From: CADEEL01 sp050246475
Lineage (GTDB): Bacteria > Pseudomonadota > Alphaproteobacteria > Caulobacterales > Aquidulcibacteraceae
Reading direction: 5' to 3'
DNA: 49,395 nucleotides
NCBI GenBank assembly: GCA_050246475.1
Contig: JBFWVZ010000010.1
Location: 1-49,395 of the forward strand
Position 1 is the first letter of the stretch; the number at the start of each line of letters is the position of its first letter. The notes beneath the pieces were generated by a model. That model was not told where the DNA came from and did no database searches. It saw only the letters and a list, made by a program, of their open reading frames with translations. Positions 42,428 to 49,395 of the stretch are shown piece after piece. The translations under genes were made by a program, and so were the position numbers.

Positions 42428-42819
42428 GCCAATTCGATATACGCGTGATCCCGTTCGCCGCGACCATGGGCGTGGAGATCGTCGAGGCGTCGAAAGATAA
42501 AGTCATCGGCAAGCTCAAAGTCGAGCCCGGGCTCTGCACCACAGGCGGGACGCTGCATGGCGGCGCCTCGATGGCGTTCGCGGACTCGCTTGGCGCCATC
42601 GCGGGGTTTCTCGCATTGCCGGAAGGCGCCACCGGCACGACGACGCTTGAGAGCAAGACGAATTTTCTGGGCGCCGCGAAGCAAGGCACAATCATCACCG
42701 GCGAGACGACGCCGGTGCATCGCGGGCGGCGCACGTCCGTCTGGCAAACGAAAATCACTGGCGAAGACGGCAAAGCCGTGGCGCTCATCATCCAAACACA
42801 AATGGCGCTCGGCGTTTAA
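42424..42819 (+). CDS. PaaI-family hotdog thioesterase
   Basis: 131 residues, single hotdog domain. CTTGGTLHGGASMAFADSLG is the conserved HGG motif, with the Asp of the long helix just after. TLESKTNFLGAAKQG and GRRTSVWQTKI are the later strands. Known relatives hydrolyse aryl-CoA esters such as phenylacetyl- or hydroxyphenylacetyl-CoA. It starts at GTG 42424 inside the transporter stop. With tryptophanase in the same operon, an aromatic (indole-derived) CoA ester is a plausible substrate, but this is inference. Confidence 0.88.
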   Translation: MSQFDIRVIPFAATMGVEIVEASKDKVIGKLKVEPGLCTTGGTLHGGASMAFADSLGAIAGFLALPEGATGTTTLESKTNFLGAAKQGTIITGETTPVHRGRRTSVWQTKITGEDGKAVALIIQTQMALGV

Positions 42820-42906
42820 GCACGCGCTTATCGGAACCCTCCTCGCGGCGCGGCGTTGTGCACTGATGCGTGTCCGAATGGACGCGGGATGGACGAGGAG
42901 TTTCAG

Positions 42907-43179
42907 ATGTTGAAGACCATGCTTGCCGCAAGTGCGGCGCTTTCGATGGCGGCGTTCGGCGCGGCCTGCACGCAAGCGGCCAACGACACCGCCACCAATG
43001 CCGAAGAGGTCGGCGAACGCGCCGATACGGCTATGGAGCAAGCCACCACGGGCGAGACCGATTATTCGGACGGCCCGATGGAGAACGCCGGCGAAGCGAT
43101 CGACGAAGCCAATCGCGAAGCAGGCGTCGATGTGCCGGCGGATGCGCCTCCGGGCACGGACAACAATCCGTCGAACTAA
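42907..43179 (+). CDS. small acidic lipoprotein
   Basis: 90 residues from ATG 42907 with GAGGAG upstream. A hydrophobic leader ends in the lipobox-like GAAC (Cys21). The mature part is acidic, Ala/Glu/Asp-rich and without cysteines (EEVGERADTAMEQATTGETD...). It is similar in style to the lipoprotein at 44221, with the same TQ after the Cys. A terminator follows at 43214. Not recognised. Confidence 0.65.
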   Translation: MLKTMLAASAALSMAAFGAACTQAANDTATNAEEVGERADTAMEQATTGETDYSDGPMENAGEAIDEANREAGVDVPADAPPGTDNNPSN

Positions 43180-43213
43180 AATCCGCTCGCGCGCTCCGTG
43201 CGCGGCGGCACGG

Positions 43214-43249
43214 AAAGCGGCTCCCGCCGAGGATGCGGGGGCCGCTTTT
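43214..43249 (+). terminator. Rho-independent terminator
   Basis: AAAGCGGCTCCCGC (43214-43227) pairs with GCGGGGGCCGCTTT (43235-43248), with one G-T wobble, and ends in TTTT. It lies 34 bases past the stop of the small lipoprotein gene, in the convergent gap before the MerR gene. Confidence 0.8.
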
Positions 43250-43258
43250 CGTCGCGCG

Positions 43259-44080
43259 TTAGATCGCGCCCTTCTCCGCGATGAACTCGTTGTTGGGCGA
43301 CGGCATCTCACCGCGCTTTTGCATCACGGCGAAAATCTTTCCCAGCATCGCGAAGCCTTCGGCGGGGCCGCCGACGGACGCGCGCGTTTCGGGATCGGCC
43401 ATGATGTCCTTCTTCATGCCGGTGACGGCTTTCAGCATCGCAGGATCGCCTTGGGTGAATTCGTTGATGAGCGCCCAAGCACGCTCGCCGATCGCGAGCG
43501 CTTCAGCGGACGCGGGATCGGCGTTCGGGCCGAGCTTCGCGAGATCGGCATAGACCGCATCCCATGCGACGGTGACACGCGCTTGATCCTCCGGCGTGAA
43601 CGTACGCGCCTTCAACGCTTCGAGCTGCGCCTTCGTGTAGTGCTTGGCCGCCATTGCATCGAGCTTGGGGCTCCATTTCATTTCCGACATCGCTGTTCTC
43701 CTGACGAGGTTTCCTAGTTCGTCCGGAGAAAGGGAGCGCCGCTCGGCCAAGCGCGCACGCGCCGCGCGGATGAGCGCGAGCGCCTCCTCCGCTTCATCGC
43801 GCGCGTCCTCAAGCGCTGCTTCCTGCAGCGCCAGCGCCGCGGCCAGATCACCTTCGCCCTTGAGCAATTCGCCAATGCGCTTCAACGGCAAGCCCAATTG
43901 CTTCAAAGCTGTGATGGCGGAGAGGCGCTCAAGCTCGGCCTGGCGATAGATGCGCCAACCCGCTCGCGAGCGCAGCGGCTTCAGCAGGCCCAAGCGCTCA
44001 TAGACGCGCAGCGCTTTCGCCGACACGCCGAAGCGGCGCGCCACCGCACTGGCTGATTCTTCGAACAAATTGGGCTTCAT
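43259..44080 (-). CDS. TipA-type MerR family transcriptional regulator
   Basis: 273 residues. The N-terminal MerR winged helix (AVARRFGVSAKALRVYERLG, then GWRIYRQAELERLSAI) binds DNA. A dimerisation coiled coil follows at about 85-125, and a C-terminal TipAS-like effector domain (WSPKLDAMAAKHYTKAQLEA; VTVAWDAVYADLAKLG) occupies the rest. Known TipA relatives respond to amphipathic antibiotics or other small molecules and activate promoters with long spacers. ATG 44080 is preceded by AGAGAG. Its likely targets are its own gene and the adjacent small lipoprotein genes on either side. Confidence 0.87.
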   Translation of the reverse strand: MKPNLFEESASAVARRFGVSAKALRVYERLGLLKPLRSRAGWRIYRQAELERLSAITALKQLGLPLKRIGELLKGEGDLAAALALQEAALEDARDEAEEALALIRAARARLAERRSLSPDELGNLVRRTAMSEMKWSPKLDAMAAKHYTKAQLEALKARTFTPEDQARVTVAWDAVYADLAKLGPNADPASAEALAIGERAWALINEFTQGDPAMLKAVTGMKKDIMADPETRASVGGPAEGFAMLGKIFAVMQKRGEMPSPNNEFIAEKGAI

Positions 44081-44220
44081 CGCCGCTCTCTTTCCCGAAC
44101 AGCCGATCAATGAAGGCCTGCCCCAGGGACCGGCTCAAGCGCAATTTTGCAGGCCTCGGCGCATTGCATCACGGCAACGTGTGTGGCTAGGTTCGGCGGG
44201 GGCTTAAACGGGAGACTGCC

Positions 44221-44469
44221 ATGAAGATCATCTACGCCATCGCTGCGTCCGCGATTCTCGCGCTCGGCGCTTGCACCCAAGAACAAGCTGACGACGCAGC
44301 CGCCACGGCCGACGCGGCCGCCACGGACGCGGGCGCCGCGGTTGACGCCGCCGCCACGGAAACGGGCGAAGCCGCCGCCGCCGCTGGCGACGCGGTCGAA
44401 GGCGCGGTCAATGACGCGGCGCAAGCCGTCGATGCGGCGACCGACGACAATCCGGCCACGCAGCCGTAA
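44221..44469 (+). CDS. small alanine-rich lipoprotein
   Basis: 82 residues. A perfect lipobox LGAC gives Cys18 after a short leader. The mature part is more than 40% alanine with regularly spaced Asp/Thr (AAATADAAATDAGAAVDAAA), consistent with one long amphipathic helix, as in Lpp-like or entericidin-like lipoproteins. GGGAGA lies upstream. It is divergent from the MerR gene with 140 bp between them and ends at a clear terminator (44492). Related in style to the lipoprotein at 42907. Confidence 0.7.
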   Translation: MKIIYAIAASAILALGACTQEQADDAAATADAAATDAGAAVDAAATETGEAAAAAGDAVEGAVNDAAQAVDAATDDNPATQP

Positions 44470-44491
44470 TCGATTTTACATCGAGACGAGG

Positions 44492-44522
44492 CGGGCGGCG
44501 CTCCATGAGCGCCGCCCGTTTT
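44492..44522 (+). terminator. Rho-independent terminator
   Basis: Perfect 11-base stem: CGGGCGGCGCT (44492-44502) and AGCGCCGCCCG (44508-44518) around a 5-base loop, followed by TTTT. It ends the small lipoprotein transcript just before the convergent end of clpB. Confidence 0.88.
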
Positions 44523-44524
44523 CG

Positions 44525-47113
44525 TTACGCGGCTTGGCGATCAGCCGCGCCGTTGAAGAGGAAATCGTTGCCGTCGAAGGTGACGCGCACGGAATCTCCG
44601 TCCTTCACCTTGCCTTCGAGGATGAGCCGAGCGAGCGGATCCTGCACCGATTTCTGGATCACGCGCTTTAGAGGCCGCGCGCCATAGACGGGATCGTAAC
44701 CGCGCTGCGCCAGCGCATCGCGGGCGCGCTGATCGAGCTCCAGCGTGATATTCCGCTCACGGAGCAATGCTTCGAGGCGCTTCAGCTGGATTTTCACGAT
44801 CTCTCCCATCTGCGCCTTCTGGAGGCGGCGGAAGAGAATGATCTCATCCACACGGTTCAGGAATTCCGGGCGGAAGCGCGCACGCAACTCGCCCAGCACC
44901 AGATCGCGCACATCATCGACATCGGCGCCTTCCGGCTGCTCGGCCAGGAATTGCGCGCCGGCGTTCGACGTCATGATGAGGATCGTGTTCTTGAAATCGA
45001 CCGTGCGGCCCTGGCCGTCTGTCAAGCGACCGTCATCGAGCACCTGGAGGAGGACGTTGAAGACATCGGGGTGGGCTTTCTCGATCTCATCGAACAGAAC
45101 GACCTGATAGGGCCGGCGGCGGATCGCTTCGGTCAGCGCACCACCTTCTTCGTAGCCGACATAGCCCGGCGGCGCGCCAATGAGGCGCGCGACGGAGTGC
45201 TTCTCCATGAACTCGCTCATATCGATGCGGGTCATGGCGTGTTCGTCGTCGAAGAGGAACGCCGCGAGCGCCTTCGTGAGCTCCGTCTTGCCGACGCCCG
45301 TGGGGCCCAGGAACATGAAGGAGCCGATCGGGCGATTCGGATCCTGCAGGCCCGCACGCGCGCGGCGCACGGCGTCGGAGACGGCGCGCAAGGCATCGTC
45401 CTGCCCGATGACGCGGCCGCGGAGCGACGCCTCCATCTGCAGGAGCTTTTCCTTCTCGCCCTCGAGCATTTTCTCGACGGGCACGCCTGTCCAGCGCGAG
45501 ACGACGGCGGCGATGGATTCGGCGTCCACCACTTCCTGAACGAGACCGCCGCCCTGCGCTTCTGAATCGGCGATCTGCTTTTCGAGCTGCGGGATGCGGC
45601 CGTATTTCAGCTCGCCCGCCTTGGCGAAATCGCCGCGGCGCTGGGCATCGAGCAACTCCTGCTGCAGGCGCTCCAATTCCTCTTTCGATTTGGCTGCGCC
45701 CTGGAGCTTCTGCTTTTCCGCCGTCCAGGCGGCGGTCAGTTCGTTCGACTTGGTTTCGAGCGATTTGATCTCTTCATCGAGCTTCTTCAGCCGATCCTGC
45801 GAAGCGGAATCCTTTTCCTTCTTCAGCGCCTCGCGCTCGATCTTGAGCTGCATCAAGCGCCGATCGAGTTCGTCCAATTCCTCGGGCTTCGAATCGACCT
45901 GCATCCGCAGCCGCGCGGCGGCTTCATCGACCAAATCGATGGCCTTATCCGGCAGGAAGCGATCGGTGATGTAGCGGTGCGAAAGCTGGGCGGCGGCGAT
46001 GATGGCGCCGTCTGAAATGCGCACGCCGTGGTGCACTTCGTAGCGCTCCTTCAAGCCGCGCAGGATCGAGACCGTATCCTCGACGGTCGGCTCCTCGACG
46101 AAGATCGGCTGGAAGCGCCGCGCGAGGGCGGCGTCCTTCTCCACGTGCTTGCGGTACTCATCGAGCGTGGTGGCGCCGACGCAATGAAGCTCGCCGCGCG
46201 CCAAGGCCGGCTTCAGCAGGTTCGACGCATCCATCGCGCCTTCGGCTTTGCCGGCGCCGACGAGCGTGTGCATCTCATCGATGAAGAGGATGACTTCGCC
46301 CTCTGCGGCGGTCACTTCGTTCAGGACCGCTTTCAGGCGCTCTTCGAACTCGCCGCGGAATTTTGCGCCCGCGATCAAGGCGCCCATATCGAGCGCCATC
46401 AGGCGCTTGTTCTTCAGGCTCTCGGGCACATCGCCGTTGACGATGCGGAGCGCCAGGCCTTCCGCGATGGCGGTTTTGCCGACGCCGGGCTCGCCGATCA
46501 GCACGGGATTGTTCTTGGTGCGGCGCGAGAGGACTTGGATGGTGCGGCGGATTTCCTCGTCGCGGCCGATGACGGGATCGAGCTTGCCGGCGCGCGCGGC
46601 TTCGGTGAGGTCACGCGCGTATTTCTTGAGCGCATCGTATTGATCCTCCGCGCTCGACGATTGCGCGGTGCGGCCCTTGCGCAGTTCGGCGATGGCTTTC
46701 TCAAGCTTCTGCGGCGTCACTGCGTGCTTTTTCAGGATTTCGCCCGCCTTGTGATCGGCGGAGAGCGCGAGCGCGAAGAGCAAACGCTCCGCGGTGACGT
46801 AGGAATCGCCTGCCTTCTCCGCGGCCTGCTCGGCTTGATCCAAAGCGCGCGCGACGGACGCGGCCATGTACATGCGATCGCCGCCGCCCTGCACCTTCGG
46901 CAGCGCCTGGACAGCCGCATCCGCATCGGCGCCGACGCGCGCGGGATCGGCCCCGGCGTTGCGCAGCAGGCCTGACGCGAGGCCTTCGCGGTCATCAAGC
47001 AAGGCTTTGAGAAGATGTTGGGTTTCGAGCTGCTGGTTTTGTTCGCGCAGCGCGATCGTTTGCGCGGCTTGGATGAATCCGCGCGCGCGTTCAGTAAATT
47101 TTTCGAGGTCCAT
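44525..47113 (-). CDS. clpB: ATP-dependent disaggregase ClpB
   Basis: 862 residues, full length. The N-terminal Clp_N repeat spans about 1-145. The first AAA+ module has Walker A GEPGVGKT near 205 and FIDEMHTLVGAG. The regulatory coiled-coil M domain is at about 405-525 (KIEREALKKEKDSASQDRLK). The second AAA+ module has Walker A GPTGVGKT near 604, with the pore motif GYVGYEEGG and NRVDEIILF. It rescues aggregated proteins with DnaK. ATG 47113 has GGAGGGG upstream. A heat-shock-type promoter is proposed at 47172-47202. Confidence 0.98.
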   Translation of the reverse strand: MDLEKFTERARGFIQAAQTIALREQNQQLETQHLLKALLDDREGLASGLLRNAGADPARVGADADAAVQALPKVQGGGDRMYMAASVARALDQAEQAAEKAGDSYVTAERLLFALALSADHKAGEILKKHAVTPQKLEKAIAELRKGRTAQSSSAEDQYDALKKYARDLTEAARAGKLDPVIGRDEEIRRTIQVLSRRTKNNPVLIGEPGVGKTAIAEGLALRIVNGDVPESLKNKRLMALDMGALIAGAKFRGEFEERLKAVLNEVTAAEGEVILFIDEMHTLVGAGKAEGAMDASNLLKPALARGELHCVGATTLDEYRKHVEKDAALARRFQPIFVEEPTVEDTVSILRGLKERYEVHHGVRISDGAIIAAAQLSHRYITDRFLPDKAIDLVDEAAARLRMQVDSKPEELDELDRRLMQLKIEREALKKEKDSASQDRLKKLDEEIKSLETKSNELTAAWTAEKQKLQGAAKSKEELERLQQELLDAQRRGDFAKAGELKYGRIPQLEKQIADSEAQGGGLVQEVVDAESIAAVVSRWTGVPVEKMLEGEKEKLLQMEASLRGRVIGQDDALRAVSDAVRRARAGLQDPNRPIGSFMFLGPTGVGKTELTKALAAFLFDDEHAMTRIDMSEFMEKHSVARLIGAPPGYVGYEEGGALTEAIRRRPYQVVLFDEIEKAHPDVFNVLLQVLDDGRLTDGQGRTVDFKNTILIMTSNAGAQFLAEQPEGADVDDVRDLVLGELRARFRPEFLNRVDEIILFRRLQKAQMGEIVKIQLKRLEALLRERNITLELDQRARDALAQRGYDPVYGARPLKRVIQKSVQDPLARLILEGKVKDGDSVRVTFDGNDFLFNGAADRQAA

Positions 47114-47171
47114 CAGGCCCCTCCGCTCGTGAGTTTAGGGCCCCGGAATCGGCGGCCCGACGAGATGCTCA

Positions 47172-47202
47172 CGAGTTAGGTGTGGCGCTTATGGCACACA
47201 AG
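47172..47202 (-). promoter_or_regulatory. candidate RpoH (heat-shock) promoter of clpB
   Basis: On the minus strand CTTG (47202-47199), an 18-base spacer and CCTAACTCG (47180-47172) resemble the alphaproteobacterial sigma-32 pattern CTTG-N17/18-CyTATnT, with one mismatch in the -10 core. Its position about 60 bp before the start and the nature of clpB fit. The -35 overlaps the downstream side of the DUF4167 terminator stem. Confidence 0.45.
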
Positions 47203-47223
47203 AGGCGCGTCGCTTTGCGCCTC
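47196..47223 (-). terminator. candidate terminator after the DUF4167 gene
   Basis: On the minus strand GAGGCGC (47223-47217) and GCGCCTC (47208-47202) form a perfect 7-base stem with an 8-base loop, followed by TTGTGT. The T tract is weak. It lies 12 bases after the DUF4167 stop and would separate it from clpB. Confidence 0.5.
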
Positions 47224-47234
47224 GTCAAATCGCA

Positions 47235-48023
47235 TCAATCACTGCCGAGAAAGGCCGGGGCTTGGCCCGCGAAGCCTTCCGGCGGTTCGCCGCCGCCGCC
47301 TTCTTCGTTGCGCGGACGGCGCTCGCGGCGCCCGCCTTCGCGGGGCTCACGTTCGCCGCGTTCGGGGCGCGGTTCGCGCTCGGCGCGCTGCTCGCCATCG
47401 CCGCGATTTTCGCGCGGGCCATCCTGGCGTTGATCGTCACCCTCATAGCGGCGGGGGCGATCGCGATTGTCCTGGCGTTGGCCCTCATGACGCTCTTGGC
47501 GCTGCTGGCCGTCGCCGCGCTGCTCATAGCCGCCCTCGCGATACTCGCCGCGTTCACCATCGGGGCGGAAGCGATTGCGGCGCCCGCGGCGGCGGCCTTG
47601 GCCTTGGCGATAGTCCCCGCCGCGATCGTAATTCTGGTCGTTGCGCTGGCCTTCGCCCTCATAGGGCTGCTCGCCGCCTTCGCGCGCTTCTTGCTCGGCG
47701 CCTTCATTTTCGGCGCCGGCCTCGGCCTCGCCGCCTTCGTCGCCATCCTCGTAATCGTAGTCACCCGCAAAGCGATCGGGCTGCGGCGGCGGCACGTGCG
47801 CGGGCTGCTGCGCGCGCAGGACGCGGAAATAGTGCTCTGCGTGCTGCTGATAATTCTCCGCCTGGATGCGATCGCCGGAAGACGCCGCATCGCGCGCGAG
47901 CTGGAGATATTTCTCATAGATGACGGCCGCCGGCCCGCGCACCTTCACATCCGGCCCGTTCGACTCGAACGCCCGGTTCGGCTGGTGGCCGGGTTTGCGC
48001 CCGCGGCCGCGCTGACGTTTCAT
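47235..48023 (-). CDS. DUF4167 domain-containing protein
   Basis: 262 residues. The N-terminal DUF4167 domain (about 1-70) has RGRGRKPGHQPNRAFESNGP, VKVRGPAAVIYEKYLQLARD and NYQQHAEHYFRVL. The remaining 190 residues are low-complexity and disordered, rich in Arg, Gly, Glu, Gln and Asp (RGG-like), resembling RNA-binding or condensate-forming tails. ATG 48023 has AGGTGA upstream. Known: the family is alphaproteobacterial and usually sits beside prfA-prmC, suggesting a translation- or RNA-linked role, as yet undefined. Confidence 0.9.
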   Translation of the reverse strand: MKRQRGRGRKPGHQPNRAFESNGPDVKVRGPAAVIYEKYLQLARDAASSGDRIQAENYQQHAEHYFRVLRAQQPAHVPPPQPDRFAGDYDYEDGDEGGEAEAGAENEGAEQEAREGGEQPYEGEGQRNDQNYDRGGDYRQGQGRRRGRRNRFRPDGERGEYREGGYEQRGDGQQRQERHEGQRQDNRDRPRRYEGDDQRQDGPRENRGDGEQRAEREPRPERGEREPREGGRRERRPRNEEGGGGEPPEGFAGQAPAFLGSD

Positions 48024-48303
48024 CAAGAGATCACCTGTTCGCTTCTTGCTTTGCTCTCGCGACGTTCCGCAAACCCTCGCGGACACCCCATGTCGGCATT
48101 TCTTTGAGCGGGCCGCCCAACGGCCCCTTAGCTCGCCGCGCTCAACGCGCGTGGGCGGCCCTTTGTGAGCATTCGCCGCCCTGACCCGCTTCAATTTCTT
48201 GGGGAGCGAGTCCGAAACGAACCTAATGCTTCGCGCGGCCGCTTCCAAGAGATTTTTCCGGGGCAAGAGACGGCCAAGACATGGCTTTCACCTGTCGTTT
48301 GCT
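48024..48303. other. 280 bp intergenic region with an inverted repeat
   Basis: No gene is seen between prmC and the DUF4167 gene. The main structure is a perfect 10-base inverted repeat, GGGCCGCCCA (48110-48119) and TGGGCGGCCC (48152-48161), with further pairing inside. It lacks a following T tract on the minus strand, so it could be an attenuator, mRNA-stability structure or weak terminator. A promoter for the DUF4167 gene is expected downstream of it. Confidence 0.5.
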
Positions 48304-49155
48304 TCATTTGCGCCCGTAAACCACACGATCGACGCCCGCGAGATCATGCCGCACGCCTTCGGGACGGAGGCCTGCCTTGTCCGCGTGCGCCCAGACGGCC
48401 TCGGCCTGGCCCTGCCCGATCTCGACGGCCCAGCGCCCGTCCGGTTTCAACAAGCGGGCGATGGCCGGCATGACGATGCGATAGGCGTCGAGCCCGTCGC
48501 GGCCGCCATCCAACGCCAAACGCGGCTCGAAGCGCGCGACCTCCGGCTCGAGCAGATCGATGGCGCCGGCGCGCACGTAAGGCGGGTTGGACACGATCAC
48601 ATCGAAGCGCGTCTCGCCTGCGATCGCCTCGGCCCAATCGCTTTCAATAAGGGTCAGGCGATCCGCCACGAGTTGCGCAACCGCATTGAAGCGCGCGATG
48701 GCGAGCGCATCGGCGCTCTTGTCGGCGCCCGTGACGCGTGCACGGCGGCGCTCGTGCAGCAGCGCGATGGCGATGGCGCCCGAGCCTATGCCCAAATCGA
48801 GTATCTCCGCGGGCGCATCTTTCTCGAAGAAGCTCAACGCCGTTTCGACGAGCAGCTCCGTTTCCGGGCGCGGCGCGAGCACGGCGGGCGTCACCGTCAG
48901 CTCGAACGTCCAGAACGCCTTCTTGCCGAGGATGTGGGAGACGGGCTCGCGCAATTCGCGGCGCGCGACGAAAGCCTCGATTGCGCTCAACTGCGCTGGC
49001 GAGAGTTCGCGATAGGGATCGGTGAGAATATCCGTGCGCGTCACGGAGGCCGCGGCCTCTATGAGAAGACGCGCATCGAAGGCCGGCGTCTCGACGCCCG
49101 CGTCGCGCAAGCGATTGCGCGCGGCAGTCCATGCCGTGACGAGCGTAGTGCTCAA
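48304..49155 (-). CDS. prmC: peptide chain release factor N5-glutamine methyltransferase
   Basis: Methylates the GGQ glutamine of release factors RF1/RF2. 283 residues. An N-terminal helical domain (about 1-75) ends in VSHILGKKAFWTFEL. The SAM-binding motif DLGIGSGAIAI and the substrate motif VSNPPYV (NPPY) follow, then the C-terminal AVEIGQGQ. The start is TTG 49155. Its ribosome binding site (GGGGAGG) lies inside a palindromic repeat. The upstream reading frame is the end of prfA, the gene for its substrate. Confidence 0.95.
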   Translation of the reverse strand: MSTTLVTAWTAARNRLRDAGVETPAFDARLLIEAAASVTRTDILTDPYRELSPAQLSAIEAFVARRELREPVSHILGKKAFWTFELTVTPAVLAPRPETELLVETALSFFEKDAPAEILDLGIGSGAIAIALLHERRRARVTGADKSADALAIARFNAVAQLVADRLTLIESDWAEAIAGETRFDVIVSNPPYVRAGAIDLLEPEVARFEPRLALDGGRDGLDAYRIVMPAIARLLKPDGRWAVEIGQGQAEAVWAHADKAGLRPEGVRHDLAGVDRVVYGRK

Positions 49156-49395
49156 CTCCCCCTCCCCTTGAGGGGAGGGGGTTGGGGGGCGGGGTGATGC
49201 TCTGTGTGCGGATCATTATGGGCCGAGCAACGCGGCCCGCGCCGGAGGTTCGCCCCACCCCCAGCCCCCACCCCACGCGGGGTGGGGGAAAGTTGCGCGC
49301 GCATGCGCCCACCACCGCGAGGGCGGCGAGTTTGGCGGCCGGAGCGGCGGCGACGAGCGCATAGATGAACGGATCGAGCGCGGGTCCGTTCAATA
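48644..49395 (-). CDS. prfA: 3' end of peptide chain release factor 1, apparently without its normal stop
   Basis: Seen at the right edge, minus strand: a frame entering the window reads LNGPALDPFIYALVAAAP then AAKLAAL, closely matching the C-terminal end of RF1 (pattern LDxxIxALVAxxxAxKLAAL). The neighbour prmC supports this. The family normally stops within a few codons of this point, but here the frame stays open through two palindromic C/G-rich repeats and on to a stop at 48644, overlapping prmC by about 510 bases out of frame. The body of the gene lies outside the window. The extension downstream of about 49300 has no family support and may be an artefact of a sequencing or assembly error; the RF1 assignment itself rests on about 25 residues plus synteny. 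Confidence 0.5.
   Translation of the reverse strand, partial: LNGPALDPFIYALVAAAPAAKLAALAVVGACARNFPPPRVGWGLGVGRTSGAGRVARPIMIRTQSITPPPNPLPSRGGGVEHYARHGMDCRAQSLARRGRRDAGLRCASSHRGRGLRDAHGYSHRSLSRTLASAVERNRGFRRAPRIARARLPHPRQEGVLDVRADGDARRARAAPGNGAARRNGVELLRERCARGDTRFGHRLGRHRHRAAARAPPCTRHGRRQERRCARHRALQCGCATRGGSPDPY
49158..49181. repeat. palindromic G/C-rich repeat at prmC start
   Basis: Perfect 11-base arms CCCCCTCCCCT (49158-49168) and AGGGGAGGGGG (49171-49181) with a 2-base centre. It sits immediately upstream of the prmC TTG start and provides its ribosome binding site, and lies inside the open prfA frame. Similar elements are scattered in many alphaproteobacterial genomes. Confidence 0.75.
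49265..49288. repeat. palindromic G/C-rich repeat in the prfA-prmC junction
   Basis: Perfect 10-base arms CCCCCACCCC (49265-49274) and GGGGTGGGGG (49279-49288) around ACGC. It is a variant of the element at 49158 and lies about 60 bp downstream of the last recognisable RF1 codon. Read as protein on the minus strand it gives PPPRVGWGLGVG, not an RF1 sequence. Confidence 0.75.

Noticed and set aside
47262..48107. An apparently hydrophobic 281-residue plus-strand protein
   Set aside because: It is the reverse complement of the low-complexity Arg/Gly/Glu tail of the DUF4167 protein, which reads as Ala/Leu-rich; composition artefact.
1..49395. CRISPR arrays, tRNA or rRNA genes, complete insertion sequences
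   Set aside because: No regularly spaced repeats, no cloverleaf-like sequences with CCA-type ends, no rRNA segments and no transposase-like proteins were recognised on either strand by eye; a tRNA or covariance-model scan would be decisive.

Overview
The window is a 49.4 kb, very GC-rich, densely packed piece of chromosome. Gene content and order point to an alphaproteobacterium, most likely Caulobacterales/Hyphomonadaceae-like. The main clues are xerD back to back with aroK-aroB, the prfA-prmC-DUF4167-clpB neighbourhood, a DUF4167 protein, and frequent GTG/TTG starts. The taxonomic placement is inference from gene order; no rRNA, tRNA, CRISPR array or complete insertion sequence was seen.

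Layout. (1) 1-13 kb is mainly surface-sugar and central carbon metabolism: a truncated DUF2793/glycine-rich fibre-like gene at the left edge, rmlD, rmlC and rmlB, an O-antigen ligase/polymerase-like membrane protein, an AGE-family isomerase with mannose-1-phosphate guanylyltransferase, transketolase, a two-gene TIR-like membrane pair, an Fsa-type transaldolase and galU. (2) 12.2-17.1 kb is a tightly coupled minus-strand operon: aroK, aroB, a CNNM/CBS membrane protein, a geranylgeranyl-reductase-like flavoprotein and a GT2 glycosyltransferase. Facing away from it are a small membrane protein, a secreted helical-repeat protein and xerD. (3) 20-24.7 kb holds a secreted CARDB-like protein, a small membrane protein, a malyl-CoA-lyase-type enzyme, and the agmatine-to-putrescine pair aguA/aguB with a DsbA-like isomerase between them. 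(4) 24.7-33.9 kb holds a GT39/ArnT-like transferase, a stand-alone DUF262-DUF1524 (GmrSD-like) protein, VanX-like dipeptidase plus murI, a metallo-beta-lactamase-fold protein without its metal motif, a DUF3108 protein, a soluble FlaA1/CapD-like dehydratase and an inositol-monophosphatase-family enzyme. (5) 33.9-36.5 kb has an unrecognised membrane coiled-coil protein translationally coupled to a VWA-like protein, followed by a degenerate GIY-YIG-like protein. (6) 36.5-44.5 kb carries valine-degradation enzymes, a GDPD, a tryptophanase-EamA transporter-thioesterase operon, and two tiny lipoproteins around a TipA-type MerR regulator. (7) 44.5 kb to the end is clpB, DUF4167, prmC and the 3' end of prfA.

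The genome is compact. Same-strand neighbours repeatedly overlap by ATGA/GTGA, and seven convergent pairs overlap tail to tail, four of them sharing a single 4-base double-strand stop.

Most interesting leads: the TIR-like pair (8.6-10.1 kb), the coiled-coil/VWA-like pair (33.9-36.1 kb), the catalytically dead MBL-fold protein (29.8 kb), the tryptophanase/exporter/thioesterase operon (40.2-42.8 kb), a palindromic in-frame insertion in aguA, and palindromic repeats that appear to have removed the normal stop of prfA while supplying the ribosome binding site of prmC.
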